From DASUPK01 sp963736685 (GTDB lineage: Bacteria > Actinomycetota > Thermoleophilia > Solirubrobacterales > 70-9), in NCBI GenBank assembly GCA_963736685.1, contig CAVTPZ010000003.1, positions 1 to 64,000 of the forward strand: 64,000 nucleotides of DNA, read 5' to 3'. The stretch's first letter is position 1. Each line of letters begins with the position of its first letter. The notes under the pieces were generated by a model, which made no database searches, was not told the DNA's origin, and was given only the letters and a program-made list of their open reading frames with translations. The position numbers were made by a program, and so were the translations under genes. This document shows positions 49,116 through 57,627 of this stretch, one piece after another.

Positions 49116-50501
49116 GTGAGCAGGTACACGTCCGCCACCGATCAGGACCGCCAGGAGATGCTCGACGCGATCGGCGTCGCCTCGATCGACGAGCTCTTCG
49201 ACGTCATCCCCGAGGCCGTGCGCCTCGGTCGCTCGCTCGAGCTCCCCGAGGGCAAGCCCGAGACCGAGGTGTACGACCGCCTGGCCGGCCTAGCGCAGCG
49301 CAATGCCCACGCCGAGGCGGAGACCAGTTTTCTCGGCGCCGGGATGTACGACCACTACGTGCCCGCCCTCGTCGACGCGATCATCGGCCGCTCCGAGTTC
49401 CTGACGCCGTACACGCCGTATCAGCCCGAGATCTCCCAGGGCGGCCTCCAGGCGATGTTCGAGTTCCAGACCGCGATGTCCGAGCTCACCGGTCTGCCCG
49501 TCTCCAACGCCGCACTCTATGAGGGCCCCTCCGCAGTCGCCTCGGCCGCCTACCTGGCGATCGGCGCGACCGGCCGGAAGAAGCTCGTCGCGTCCCGTGG
49601 GGTCCACCCACACAGCCGTGAGTCGCTGGTCACCTACGGTGCCGGGTACGGGACCGAGCTGGTTGAGGTCGCGCTCGCAGATGGCGTCACGGACGCCGCT
49701 GCCCTGGCCGACGCCATCGACGATGAGACCGCCGCCGTCTTCCTGCAGCAGCCGAACTTCCTGGGCGGGGTGGAGGACATCGAGGCGCTGGGCGCCAAGG
49801 CGAAGGAGAAGGGCGCTCTCGTCGTCGTCGCCTGCGACCCGATCGCTCTCTCGATCCTGCGGCCACCCGGCGAGTGTGGCGCGGACATCGCCGTGGGCGA
49901 GGGCCAGCCGCTCGGCAACCGGCTCGACTACGGTGGGCCCTCCTTCGGCTTCTTCTGCGCGACCGAGGAGCACATCCGCCGCATGCCGGGCCGCATCGCC
50001 GGCGAGACGACCGACGTCGACGGCCGCCGCGGCTTCGTGCTCACCCTCCAGACCCGCGAGCAGCACATCCGCAGGGAGAAGGCGACGCACAACATCTGCA
50101 CGGCCCAGGCCCTGAACGCCCTGGCCGGGATGGTCCACCTCGCCTGGCTCGGCAAGCGTGGCTTCGTCGAGCTCGGGGAGCTCCTGGTGCGTCGCACGGC
50201 CTACGCACGGGAGCGGCTTGCGCAGGTCGATGGAGTCGAGGCCCTGCACGACGCGCCGGTGGTCCGCGAGTTCGCGGTCTCCTTGGACGCACCGGTCGAC
50301 CAGGTCCTTGATCGCTGCGCCGCGGAGGGAATCGGCGGCGGCTATCCGCTCGGCCGCGACTACCCCGAGCACGAGAACGGCCTTCTGATCGCGATCACCG
50401 AACGCCGCTCCAGGCAGGACATCGACCGGTTCGCGGAGGTCCTGGGCCGCGCGATCGCCGAGTCACGTGGCGCGCCGGTGGCGGAGGGGGTGGCGTCGTG
50501 A
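49116..50501 (+). CDS. gcvPA: Glycine dehydrogenase (decarboxylating) subunit 1
   Basis: 461 aa from GTG 49116. SRYTSATDQDRQEMLDAIGV, FLGAGMYDHYVPALVDAI, FLTPYTPYQPEISQGGLQAMFEFQ and TLQTREQHIRREKATHNICT are signatures of the N-terminal half of GcvP encoded as a separate subunit. Forms the PLP-dependent P protein with GcvPB. Overlaps gcvPB by 4 bases. No glycine riboswitch is evident upstream. Confidence 0.97.
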   Translation: MSRYTSATDQDRQEMLDAIGVASIDELFDVIPEAVRLGRSLELPEGKPETEVYDRLAGLAQRNAHAEAETSFLGAGMYDHYVPALVDAIIGRSEFLTPYTPYQPEISQGGLQAMFEFQTAMSELTGLPVSNAALYEGPSAVASAAYLAIGATGRKKLVASRGVHPHSRESLVTYGAGYGTELVEVALADGVTDAAALADAIDDETAAVFLQQPNFLGGVEDIEALGAKAKEKGALVVVACDPIALSILRPPGECGADIAVGEGQPLGNRLDYGGPSFGFFCATEEHIRRMPGRIAGETTDVDGRRGFVLTLQTREQHIRREKATHNICTAQALNALAGMVHLAWLGKRGFVELGELLVRRTAYARERLAQVDGVEALHDAPVVREFAVSLDAPVDQVLDRCAAEGIGGGYPLGRDYPEHENGLLIAITERRSRQDIDRFAEVLGRAIAESRGAPVAEGVAS

Positions 50502-52027
50502 GCAACCCGCTCGGTCCCGAGATCAGCGAGACGCCCATGCAGCGTGACGGCGCGGTCACGATCTACGAGCGCTCGGTCGAGGGACGCCGTGCGGCGACCC
50601 TGCCCGAGGCCGGGGTGGAAGAGCGCCCGCTCGAGGAGCTGATCCCGAAGGGGCTGCTGCGAGAGAAGCCGGCAGAGCTCCCCGAGATCGCGGAACCCGA
50701 GATCGTTCGTCACTACAACCGGATCTCGCGGCGGAACTTCGATCTCGACACCGGCTTCTACCCGCTCGGCTCGTGCACGATGAAGCACAACCCGCGCCTC
50801 AACGAGCGGGTCGCCGCTCTGCCGGGGCACGCGCGCCTGCACCCGGCGCAGGAGCCGAAACGGGCCCAGGGTGCCCTGGAGCTCATGTGGCTGCTGCAGC
50901 GGTCGCTCTCTGAGATCTGCGGCCTCCCTCACGTCAGCCTCCAGCCCTCCGCCGGCTCGCACGGCGAGCTCGCCGGGCTCCTGCTCACGCGCGCATACCA
51001 CGCGGAACGCGGCGAGAGCCGAACCAAGGTGCTCACACCCGACACCGCCCACGGAACGAACCCGGCCACGGTGACGATGGCCGGCTACGAGGTGGTGAAG
51101 CTCGCCTCGAACGAGAAGGGCGGCATCGACCTCGACGACCTGCGCTCGAAGGCCGATGGCGACACGGCCTGCCTGATGCTGACCAACCCCAACACCCTCG
51201 GTTTGTTCGACGAGAACATCGAGGAGATCGCTTCGGTCGTCCACGAGGCGGGTGGCACGCTCTACTACGACGGGGCCAACCTGAACGCGATCATGGGCCG
51301 CTCGCGACCCGGCGACATGGGCTTCGACATCGTCCACGTCAACCTGCACAAGTCCTTCTCGCAGCCGCATGGCGGCGGCGGCCCGGGGGCAGGGCCGATC
51401 GCCTGCTCGGACCGGATCGAGCCGTTCCTGCCGCGCCCCCAGGTGGTGCGCAGCGAGCCGGAGAACGGGGGAGAGCCGTCCTTCGATCTGGATTTTGACC
51501 GCCCGAAGTCGATCGGCCGCCTGCGGGGCTTCCAGGGCAACTTCGGCGTCTTCGTGCGCTCCTACGCCTACATCCTCAGCCTCGGCGGGGATGGTCTTCA
51601 AGAGGCCTCGGAGGCAGCCGTGCTGAACGCCAACTACCTGCTCGCCAAGCTGGGCGAGGGGAGGGCCGGTGAGTACACACCCGTCGCCTTCGAGAACCGC
51701 CCGATGCACGAGTTCGTCCTCTCCGGGGCGCCCGCGAAGAAGGAGCTGGGCATCAAGACGCTCGACATCGCCAAGCGCCTGCTCGACCACGGCATGCACC
51801 CGCCGACGGTCTACTTCCCGCTGCTGGTCGACGAAGCGCTGATGGTGGAGCCGACCGAGACCGAGACGCGCGAGACCCTCGACGCCTTCGCCGAGGCGAT
51901 CAACTCGATCCTGGACGAGGCCGCCGAAGACCCCGAGATCGCCCAGGGTGCGCCCTACACGACCCCGGTCCGCCGCCTCGACGAGGTCGCGGCCAACCGG
52001 AATCCGGTCGTCCGCCAGCCGCTCTAA
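50498..52027 (+). CDS. gcvPB: Glycine dehydrogenase (decarboxylating) subunit 2
   Basis: 509 aa from GTG 50498. YPLGSCTMKHNPR, LQPSAGSHGELAGLL, DTAHGTNPATVTMAG and the PLP-lysine motif HVNLHKSFSQPHGGGGPG with Lys285. Decarboxylates glycine and loads the aminomethyl group onto GcvH. A strong hairpin follows the stop. Confidence 0.97.
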   Translation: MSNPLGPEISETPMQRDGAVTIYERSVEGRRAATLPEAGVEERPLEELIPKGLLREKPAELPEIAEPEIVRHYNRISRRNFDLDTGFYPLGSCTMKHNPRLNERVAALPGHARLHPAQEPKRAQGALELMWLLQRSLSEICGLPHVSLQPSAGSHGELAGLLLTRAYHAERGESRTKVLTPDTAHGTNPATVTMAGYEVVKLASNEKGGIDLDDLRSKADGDTACLMLTNPNTLGLFDENIEEIASVVHEAGGTLYYDGANLNAIMGRSRPGDMGFDIVHVNLHKSFSQPHGGGGPGAGPIACSDRIEPFLPRPQVVRSEPENGGEPSFDLDFDRPKSIGRLRGFQGNFGVFVRSYAYILSLGGDGLQEASEAAVLNANYLLAKLGEGRAGEYTPVAFENRPMHEFVLSGAPAKKELGIKTLDIAKRLLDHGMHPPTVYFPLLVDEALMVEPTETETRETLDAFAEAINSILDEAAEDPEIAQGAPYTTPVRRLDEVAANRNPVVRQPL

Positions 52028-52034
52028 GACGTCT

Positions 52035-52078
52035 CGGGGCGCCGGCCACCCCCTGGGTGCTCAACGGCCGGCGCCCCG
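52035..52078 (+). terminator. Bidirectional hairpin terminator
   Basis: Perfect 13-bp stem CGGGGCGCCGGCC (52035-52047) / GGCCGGCGCCCCG (52066-52078) with an 18-base loop, lying between the convergent gcvPB and the gene at 52094. No T-run on either side. Confidence 0.7.
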
Positions 52079-52093
52079 TGACTGTCGCGATCA

Positions 52094-52606
52094 CTAGCCC
52101 TTGACGGTCTTGACCCCCGGGACCTTCAGCGCCGTGATCTCCGCGTGATTCACGTCCGCCGACGCGCTCGAGGAGCAGGTGAGCTGGGCGGTCGTGGACG
52201 CCTTGGCCTGGCCCGAGACCTCCATCGCCACGCTGCTCTGCGCGGAGATCGTGCCCGTGCCGGTGAACGTGTCGGATTGGTCCTGAGCGACGCCGTTCAG
52301 TCGCAGGAAGCAGCTGATGTTCGCGCCGGTGGCGTTCTGCCGGACATCGAACGTCGACCGGATGTCATAGGCGCCCTGACCGAGGCTGAGCGTGCCGAGC
52401 ACCGACTGCGATGGGGTCAGGGTCTTGACCCCGGAGATCGAGAGCTGCGTGACGTTCGTCTTCTTCGCGATCGTCTTGTTGACCTTCTTCGCGGTCACTC
52501 CCTTCGACCCGGCGATCACCGGGGTGACGAGCAGGACGGCCGCGAGGATGGCGGCGAGGACCGTCGGAATCGCCCAGCGCCCCGCGCCTCTCTTCAGATG
52601 AGACAT
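52094..52606 (-). CDS. Secreted or membrane-anchored beta-rich protein, unknown function
   Basis: 170 aa from ATG 52606 with GAAGGAGGG upstream. Residues 10-33 are a signal or anchor helix (WAIPTVLAAILAAVLLVTPVIAG). The rest is Ser/Thr/Val-rich with beta propensity (YDIRSTFDVRQNATGANISCF, VAMEVSGQAKASTTAQLTCSS) and two cysteines that could form a disulfide. No family recognised. Confidence 0.75.
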   Translation of the reverse strand: MSHLKRGAGRWAIPTVLAAILAAVLLVTPVIAGSKGVTAKKVNKTIAKKTNVTQLSISGVKTLTPSQSVLGTLSLGQGAYDIRSTFDVRQNATGANISCFLRLNGVAQDQSDTFTGTGTISAQSSVAMEVSGQAKASTTAQLTCSSSASADVNHAEITALKVPGVKTVKG

Positions 52607-52692
52607 CAATCCCTCCTTCGATTTGCCGCGCCCGGACGCGGGCGCACGAAGTGGCACCTTGCCAGGCGCCCCGGAGGGCAATCGGGGCCGCG

Positions 52693-53628
52693 CTATTCGA
52701 TCTCGAGCTCGCCGAGGTCCGGCAGCTTCTGCCTGGTGGAGAGGACCGGCTCGAACAGGTCGCCCTCCTTCTCGATCCGCTTGATCGCGGCGGGGATCTC
52801 GAAACGGAGCTTCTCGGCGGACTTCTTGTTCTTCGCCGCCCGTTCCACCTCCCGCCAGTGCAGGGGGATCGAGGCCGTCGGATACTCGCGGGCTCGCAGG
52901 GAGTAGACCGCGATCGTCGTCTTCTTCTGGTGGTTCTGGCTCCAGTCGACGAAGACCTTGCCGCGGCGGTCGACCTTGGCCATCTTCGAGACGACCTCCT
53001 TCGGAGTCTGCTTCTCCAACAGCTGCGCGACCGCCTTGGCGAACGGGCTCGTCTGCTCGTACGTCACCTTGGTGTTGAGTGGGAAATAGACCTGCAGGCC
53101 CTTGCCGCCCGAGACCTTGGGGTAACCGTCGAGGCCGAACGCGCCAAACAGGTCACGAACGCGCAGGGCGATCTTGCAGCACTCCACCAGGCTCGCGGGT
53201 GCGCCCGGATCGAGGTCGAAGGCGAGCACGGTCGGCTGCTCCATGCGCCTCGACTTGGATAGCGAGGGGTGGAGCTCCAGCGCGGCGAGCTGGGCCATCC
53301 AGATCAGCGTGGGGCGGTTCTCGCAGAGGCAGAAATCGATCTCGCCGGCCCGGCGATCGACGTAGATCGGAGTCGTCTTCACCCATTCGGGCCGATGCTT
53401 GGGGCAGTTCTTCTCGAAGAACGAGGTCTGCGGCTTGCCCACTCCTTCGGGAAAGCGGCGAAGGGTCAGTGGCCGGCCCTTCAGATGGGGAATGAGCAGG
53501 TCCGCGACCCGGGCGTAGTAGTCGATGACCTCGGCCTTGGTCGTCTTGGTCTTCGGGTAGAGGACCTTGTCGAGGTTGGTCAGCTTGACCTTGCGCCGGC
53601 CAATCGTTACTTCGGTGCCCTTGGCTAT
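52693..53628 (-). CDS. LigD-type polymerase/primase (NHEJ polymerase domain), start codon non-canonical
   Basis: Coding homology begins AKGTEVTIGRRKVKLTNLDK right after the Ku stop, followed by DYYARVADLLIPHLKGRPLT, SFFEKNCPKHRPEWVKT, FDLDPG (catalytic Asp pair), SGGKGLQVYFPL and FVDWSQNHQKKTTIAVYS. All are LigD-Pol signatures, about 311 aa. No ATG, GTG or TTG opens this frame before residue 63 (GTG 53442). The codon in the expected position is ATA (53626-53628), overlapping the Ku TAG. Fills and processes ends at double-strand breaks with Ku and the ligase. Confidence 0.9.
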   Translation of the reverse strand: MAKGTEVTIGRRKVKLTNLDKVLYPKTKTTKAEVIDYYARVADLLIPHLKGRPLTLRRFPEGVGKPQTSFFEKNCPKHRPEWVKTTPIYVDRRAGEIDFCLCENRPTLIWMAQLAALELHPSLSKSRRMEQPTVLAFDLDPGAPASLVECCKIALRVRDLFGAFGLDGYPKVSGGKGLQVYFPLNTKVTYEQTSPFAKAVAQLLEKQTPKEVVSKMAKVDRRGKVFVDWSQNHQKKTTIAVYSLRAREYPTASIPLHWREVERAAKNKKSAEKLRFEIPAAIKRIEKEGDLFEPVLSTRQKLPDLGELEIE

Positions 53629-54632
53629 GCCTTGGCCTTAGATCCGGCGGCGGTTTTTGTGGTCGCCGACTTGGTCTTGGACTTGCGGCCGTTGCTGGAG
53701 CTCTTCGACTTCGAGGTGGAGCTCTTGGAGCGCGAGGTGGACTTCGCCTTGGGCTTCGACGTCGACGTTGACTTCGATGTCGACTTGGAGGTGGATTTGG
53801 AAGTCGACTTGGACTTCGACGCCTTGCCGTCTGTTGCCGCTTCCTCGCCGCGAACCGCGTTCAGGCTCTCCTCGAGGGCTGCCATCAGGTCCGGAGCCTT
53901 GGTCGGCTTCGGCTCCTCACTCGGCGCGCTCACGACCTCCTTGCCGGCGGCCTTGCGCTCGAGCAGGTCGAGCAGCTCCTCACGGTACTCGTCGCGGTAG
54001 CTGTTCGGGTCGAAGTCGCTGGTGAGGGATTCGATCAGCTGCGTGGCCATCTCGAGCTCGCGCTTCTCGGGCTTCTTCGGCTTGGCGTCCTCGAAGACGT
54101 CGTCGAGGTCCTTGGGGGAGGTGACCTCGTCGTGGAATCGCATCGTGGTCAGGGTGAGCACGTCGTCCATCGGGCGGATCGCCGCGAGGTGCTCCTTGTT
54201 GCGGAGCACGAATCGGGCGACCGCGACCTTCCGCGCATCCTTCATCGCTTGGACGAGCAGCGAGTAGGCACGCTCGGCCCCCTTGTCCGGTCCGAGGTAG
54301 TAGGGCTGCTCGAAGTAGATGGGGTCGATGTCGTCGAGGTCGACGAAGTCCTGGATCTCGATCGCCCGGGTCTTCTTCGGGTCGAGGTCGGAGAGCTCGT
54401 CTCGGCTCAGGACCACGTACTGCTCCGGCGCGTACTCGTAGCCCTTGACGATCTTCTCGTAGGGGACCTCCTTGCCGTCGGACTCGGCGACGCGCTTGTG
54501 CTTGACGCGCGAGCCGTCGCTCTCGCGAAGCTCACGGAAACGCACGGTCTGCTTGGAGACCGCGCTGTAGAGCTTGACGGGCACATTCAGCAGCCCGAAG
54601 CTGATCGATCCACTCCATATCGCCCTAGCCAC
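53625..54632 (-). CDS. ku: Ku, non-homologous end-joining DNA-binding protein
   Basis: 335 aa from GTG 54632 (a TTG six bases upstream is an alternative). ARAIWSGSISFGLLNVPVKLYSA, KGYEYAPEQYVVL, FVDLDDIDPIYFEQPYYLGP and the C-terminal LIESLTSDFDPNSYRDEYREELLDLLE are Ku signatures. A long Lys/Ser-rich tail (about 262-335, repeats of SKSTSK, then KSKTKSATTKTAAGSKAKA) follows the minimal Ku core. Such basic tails help actinobacterial Ku slide on DNA. Binds broken ends and recruits LigD. Overlaps the polymerase frame by 4 bases. Confidence 0.96.
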   Translation of the reverse strand: MARAIWSGSISFGLLNVPVKLYSAVSKQTVRFRELRESDGSRVKHKRVAESDGKEVPYEKIVKGYEYAPEQYVVLSRDELSDLDPKKTRAIEIQDFVDLDDIDPIYFEQPYYLGPDKGAERAYSLLVQAMKDARKVAVARFVLRNKEHLAAIRPMDDVLTLTTMRFHDEVTSPKDLDDVFEDAKPKKPEKRELEMATQLIESLTSDFDPNSYRDEYREELLDLLERKAAGKEVVSAPSEEPKPTKAPDLMAALEESLNAVRGEEAATDGKASKSKSTSKSTSKSTSKSTSTSKPKAKSTSRSKSSTSKSKSSSNGRKSKTKSATTKTAAGSKAKA

Positions 54633-55087
54633 GCTCAATCACCTCAATCCGAGTCCTTCGACATAGCTGAGATTACCCCTGGGCTCCCCTCGGCAATCGG
54701 GCGCAACCTTGCGTCTCATGGCTGTAGTGACCGCCCAAAGGCCGGAAATTAATCGGCTTCGCCACTAGATCGCGGCCACAAGCGGCCGCCCCCACATGAA
54801 TCGGGAGGTGTGATTCTCGGGGCCGCGCGGAGCTACTGCTTGCATGGAAGCAGCGGTCCTGGCCTGCCCTCGAACTGGGGCGATTTAGTCGCCTATACGA
54901 CGAGTAACGCGCCCCGCGAAGGTGCGCCGTGACGGCCGCTGCTTTGGACGAGAAGCGGCTATGCGGTTTGCATGGAAAACAGCGGTCTTTGCGCCTGAGC
55001 CAGGACCGTGTGGATCTACTGTTGCCAGGCAACATCCAATCCGCACGGTCACCCGAAATCGACTCAAGGGAGGCAGGCGGGTGGCCG
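54633..55087 (-). other. 455-base gap between ligase and Ku genes
   Basis: No gene is supported; frames here lack conserved residues. It contains the ends of the third structured-element copy, a near-direct repeat (TTGCATGGAA + CAGCGGTC at 54840-54858 and 54968-54987, 128 bases apart) and a small palindrome GTTGCC-A-GGCAAC near 55021. The base composition is less GC-rich than the genes around it. The Ku promoter should lie near 54640-54750 on the minus strand. Confidence 0.55.
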
Positions 55088-55088
55088 C
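54754..55088 (+). repeat. Dispersed structured element, copy C (expanded or split)
   Basis: The left part CGGCTTCGCC (54754-54763) and GCGGCCACAAGCGGCCGCC (from 54772) match copies A and B. The matching right arm GTGGCCGC is found only at 55081-55088, about 300 bases on, where it abuts the ligase stop codon. The middle differs entirely from A and B. Either a longer variant with inserted sequence or a left half plus a chance right arm. Confidence 0.5.
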
Positions 55089-56098
55089 TAGTACTCCCTG
55101 ACCACCTCGCGCGGATCCTTGTCGTCGCGCATGCCCTTGAAGGCCGGCTGGCGGAGCGTGCCCTGGTTGGTCCACTCCGTCCAGGAGACCTCGCAGACGA
55201 GCTCCGGCTCGCACCAGACAGCGAACCGCGCCTTCGGACCGGTCGGGGCGCCGACGCCGAACGGGCTGTCTGGACGTTCTCGCTTGCGGAGCTCCTTCGT
55301 CAGGAACTCGAGATCGCTCTCCTTCAGGCCGGAGCCGACGCCGCCGGCGAAGTGCAGCGTCTGGCGCTGCCCCTTGCGGAGCTCGGATTTGCGCTTGTCG
55401 TAGTAGCCCACCAGGACTGACCCAACCCGCTTCGCTCGGCTGCCCTCGCCCGGGATGTAGCCGCCGATCACGAACTCCTGGCGCTTCCAGACCCGGGTCT
55501 TGGTCCATTCGCCCGTGCGCTTGCCGGGGCGGTAGGGGCTGTCGGTGCGCTTGGAGACGATCCCCTCGAGCCCCCGGCGGCGCGCGGCCTCGAGCAGGTC
55601 GGCGCCGCCGTCGAGGCGGTAGGCGGGAGTGCGCCAGCGCGGCCCGTCGAGGCCGAGTCCCTCGAGCAGCTCGCGGCGCTCGAGGTAGGCGAGCTCGCGG
55701 ACATTTTGCCCGTCGAGGTGCAGGAGATCGAAGATGACGAAGTCGACGGGCTGCCGGTTCATCTTCGACTTCACCGCCGCGGGTGAGGTCAGGCCCATGC
55801 GGCTCTGGATCAGCTGGAAGCGCGGGCGTCCCTCATCGTCCAGCGCGACGACCTCGCCGTCGAGTACCGCCGAGCGGTCGCCGAGCGCCTGCGCGATCGC
55901 CTCGAGCTCGGGATAGCGAACGCTGACGTCCTCCTGGCGGCGGCTGAGCATCGACCACTTGCCGCGGCGCGCATAGCCGATCGCCCGGATCCCGTCCCAC
56001 TTCACCTCGTAGGCCCACTCCTCGGAGTCCGACTCGGGGACGTCGCCGGGCTTCGCGAGCATCGGCTCGATGCGACTTGGAAAGCGCTCCTTCGGCAC
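55088..56098 (-). CDS. ATP-dependent DNA ligase (LigD ligase type)
   Basis: 336 aa from GTG 56098. Catalytic motif EVKWDGIRAI with Lys33, motif VLDGEVVALD, FVIFDLLHLDGQNV, LEGIVSKRTDSPYRPG, WTKTRVWKRQEFVIGGY and the OB-fold end FAVWCEPELVCEVSW. The arrangement is that of the ligase domain of LigD, here a separate protein. Seals double-strand breaks with Ku. The open frame extends to 56707 but that part is antisense to fetA. Confidence 0.95.
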   Translation of the reverse strand: MPKERFPSRIEPMLAKPGDVPESDSEEWAYEVKWDGIRAIGYARRGKWSMLSRRQEDVSVRYPELEAIAQALGDRSAVLDGEVVALDDEGRPRFQLIQSRMGLTSPAAVKSKMNRQPVDFVIFDLLHLDGQNVRELAYLERRELLEGLGLDGPRWRTPAYRLDGGADLLEAARRRGLEGIVSKRTDSPYRPGKRTGEWTKTRVWKRQEFVIGGYIPGEGSRAKRVGSVLVGYYDKRKSELRKGQRQTLHFAGGVGSGLKESDLEFLTKELRKRERPDSPFGVGAPTGPKARFAVWCEPELVCEVSWTEWTNQGTLRQPAFKGMRDDKDPREVVREY

Positions 56099-56146
56099 GC
56101 CATCGATTATGCGGATCGATTTAGGACCGGGTCGGATAATCGGACG

Positions 56147-56845
56147 GTGCTGTTCGAGCTCGAGAACGTCAGCTATGCGCGCTCCGGACAGCTTGTGCTG
56201 CGCGACCTCAACGCGCGACTGCCGGTGGGCGCGAGCTCGATCGTCGGCCCCTCGGGCAGCGGCAAGTCGACACTGCTCAGGCTGCTGAACCGGCTTGCGG
56301 ATCCGGACGAGGGCCACGTGATCTACGAGGGGAAGGACGTTCGCGAGCGCGATCCGCTGGCGCTTCGGCGGGAGGTCTGCCTCGTCCCGCAGCTCCCGGC
56401 GCTGATCGACGGCACGGTTCACGACAACGTCGCCTACGGGCCGCGCCTGGCCGGGCACAGCTTCGACGCGCGAAGCTGCCTGGAGCTGGCCGGCCTGGAC
56501 CCGGCGTTCGAGGACCGCGACGCCGCCAAGCTCTCGGTCGGCGAGCAACAGCGCGTCATGCTGGCCCGGGCGCTCGCCCTTGACCCGCGGGTCCTGCTTC
56601 TCGACGAGCCCACCTCGGCGCTCGACCGGTCCGCGCGCGACGCGGTGGAGGCGACGCTCCAGGGCCTGCGCGCGCGGACGGCGATCTCGACGGTGGTCGT
56701 CACTCACGACATGGAGCAGGCGAGGCGGCTCGCCGACTACCTGGTGAGGATCGAGAACGGGATGGCGAGCGCGCAGGGGCCGATCGCCGAGGTGCTCGAC
56801 GAAGAGGTGGAGCCCGCGATCGCGACGGTCGAGGACGCCACATGA
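56147..56845 (+). CDS. fetA: ABC transporter ATPase, FetA (YbbL) type
   Basis: 232 aa from GTG 56147. Walker A GPSGSGKST (about 34-42), signature LSVGEQQRVMLARAL, Walker B VLLLDEPTSALD. Paired with the UPF0014 permease that follows by a 4-base overlap, the arrangement of the FetAB iron exporter. Substrate assignment follows the permease family and is not shown by the ATPase itself. Confidence 0.9.
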   Translation: MLFELENVSYARSGQLVLRDLNARLPVGASSIVGPSGSGKSTLLRLLNRLADPDEGHVIYEGKDVRERDPLALRREVCLVPQLPALIDGTVHDNVAYGPRLAGHSFDARSCLELAGLDPAFEDRDAAKLSVGEQQRVMLARALALDPRVLLLDEPTSALDRSARDAVEATLQGLRARTAISTVVVTHDMEQARRLADYLVRIENGMASAQGPIAEVLDEEVEPAIATVEDAT

Positions 56846-57627
56846 TCCTCGCGGCCTCCTCCATCCACGTCACGATCGGCGAGGTCGCCGCAGCACTCGC
56901 CCTGGTCGCCATCGCCGCGATCGCCTCGCGGGCCTGGCACGCGGACCTCGAGGAGGACATCGGGATCGCCGTGGTTCGGTCCCTCATCCAGCTGACCGCG
57001 ATCGGCTACGTGATCACCCTGATCTTCGATCAGGACTCGGCGATCCTCGTGCTCGCGCTGATCATCGTGATGGTCGTCTTCGGTGCCTTCACCGCCCGCC
57101 ATCGAGCCAAGCTGGTGCCGAACGCCTTCTGGCCGCTGCTCATCGCGCTGGCCGTTGCGGCTGCGGCGACGTTGGGCCTGGTGATCGCCCTGGGCATCTT
57201 CCCCGCGACACCCCGCTATCTGGTCCCGGTCGGCGGGATGGTGATCGGGAACTCGATGACGTCGGCCGCTGTGGCCCTCAACCGGCTGGGGGAGGACGTC
57301 CACGAGGGGTCGCGGAAGATCGAGGCGACCCTCGCCCTCGGGGCGACCTCCTCACAGGCGGTGACACCCCTCGTCCAGCGCAGCCTGCGCTCGGGGATGA
57401 TCACGCTCGTCGACTCGACGAAGACGACCGGCCTGATCTTCTTCCCCGGGACCATGGTCGGGATGCTGCTGGCGGGCGCGAACCCGATCGATGCGGTGCG
57501 CCTGCAGCTGATCCTTCTCTATGTCCTCCTCGGCGCGGTCTCGATCGCCGCGCTGATGGCGATCACCCTGGCGCGGCGGAACTTCTTCACGCCGGCGCAC
57601 CAGCTGCGGGAGCCTCCCGAGCCCTAG
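56842..57627 (+). CDS. fetB: UPF0014 permease, FetB (YbbM) type
   Basis: 261 aa from ATG 56842. About seven helices; VRSLIQLTAIGYVI, GMVIGNSMTSAAVALNRL, EATLALGATSSQAV and STKTTGLIFFPGTMVGMLLAGANPIDAVRLQLI are family signatures. In E. coli FetAB exports iron and lessens peroxide stress. Ends overlapping the convergent deacetylase stop. Confidence 0.92.
   Translation: MILAASSIHVTIGEVAAALALVAIAAIASRAWHADLEEDIGIAVVRSLIQLTAIGYVITLIFDQDSAILVLALIIVMVVFGAFTARHRAKLVPNAFWPLLIALAVAAAATLGLVIALGIFPATPRYLVPVGGMVIGNSMTSAAVALNRLGEDVHEGSRKIEATLALGATSSQAVTPLVQRSLRSGMITLVDSTKTTGLIFFPGTMVGMLLAGANPIDAVRLQLILLYVLLGAVSIAALMAITLARRNFFTPAHQLREPPEP

Noticed and set aside
53690..53825. CRISPR-like or tandem repeat array
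   Set aside because: Short irregular repeats encode the Lys/Ser tail of Ku; no spacer-repeat regularity and no cas genes in the window.
54673..55035. Minus-strand 120-codon frame between ligase and Ku
   Set aside because: Cys/Arg/Ser-rich, no ribosome site, contains parts of the structured element and of the direct repeat; no support as a gene.
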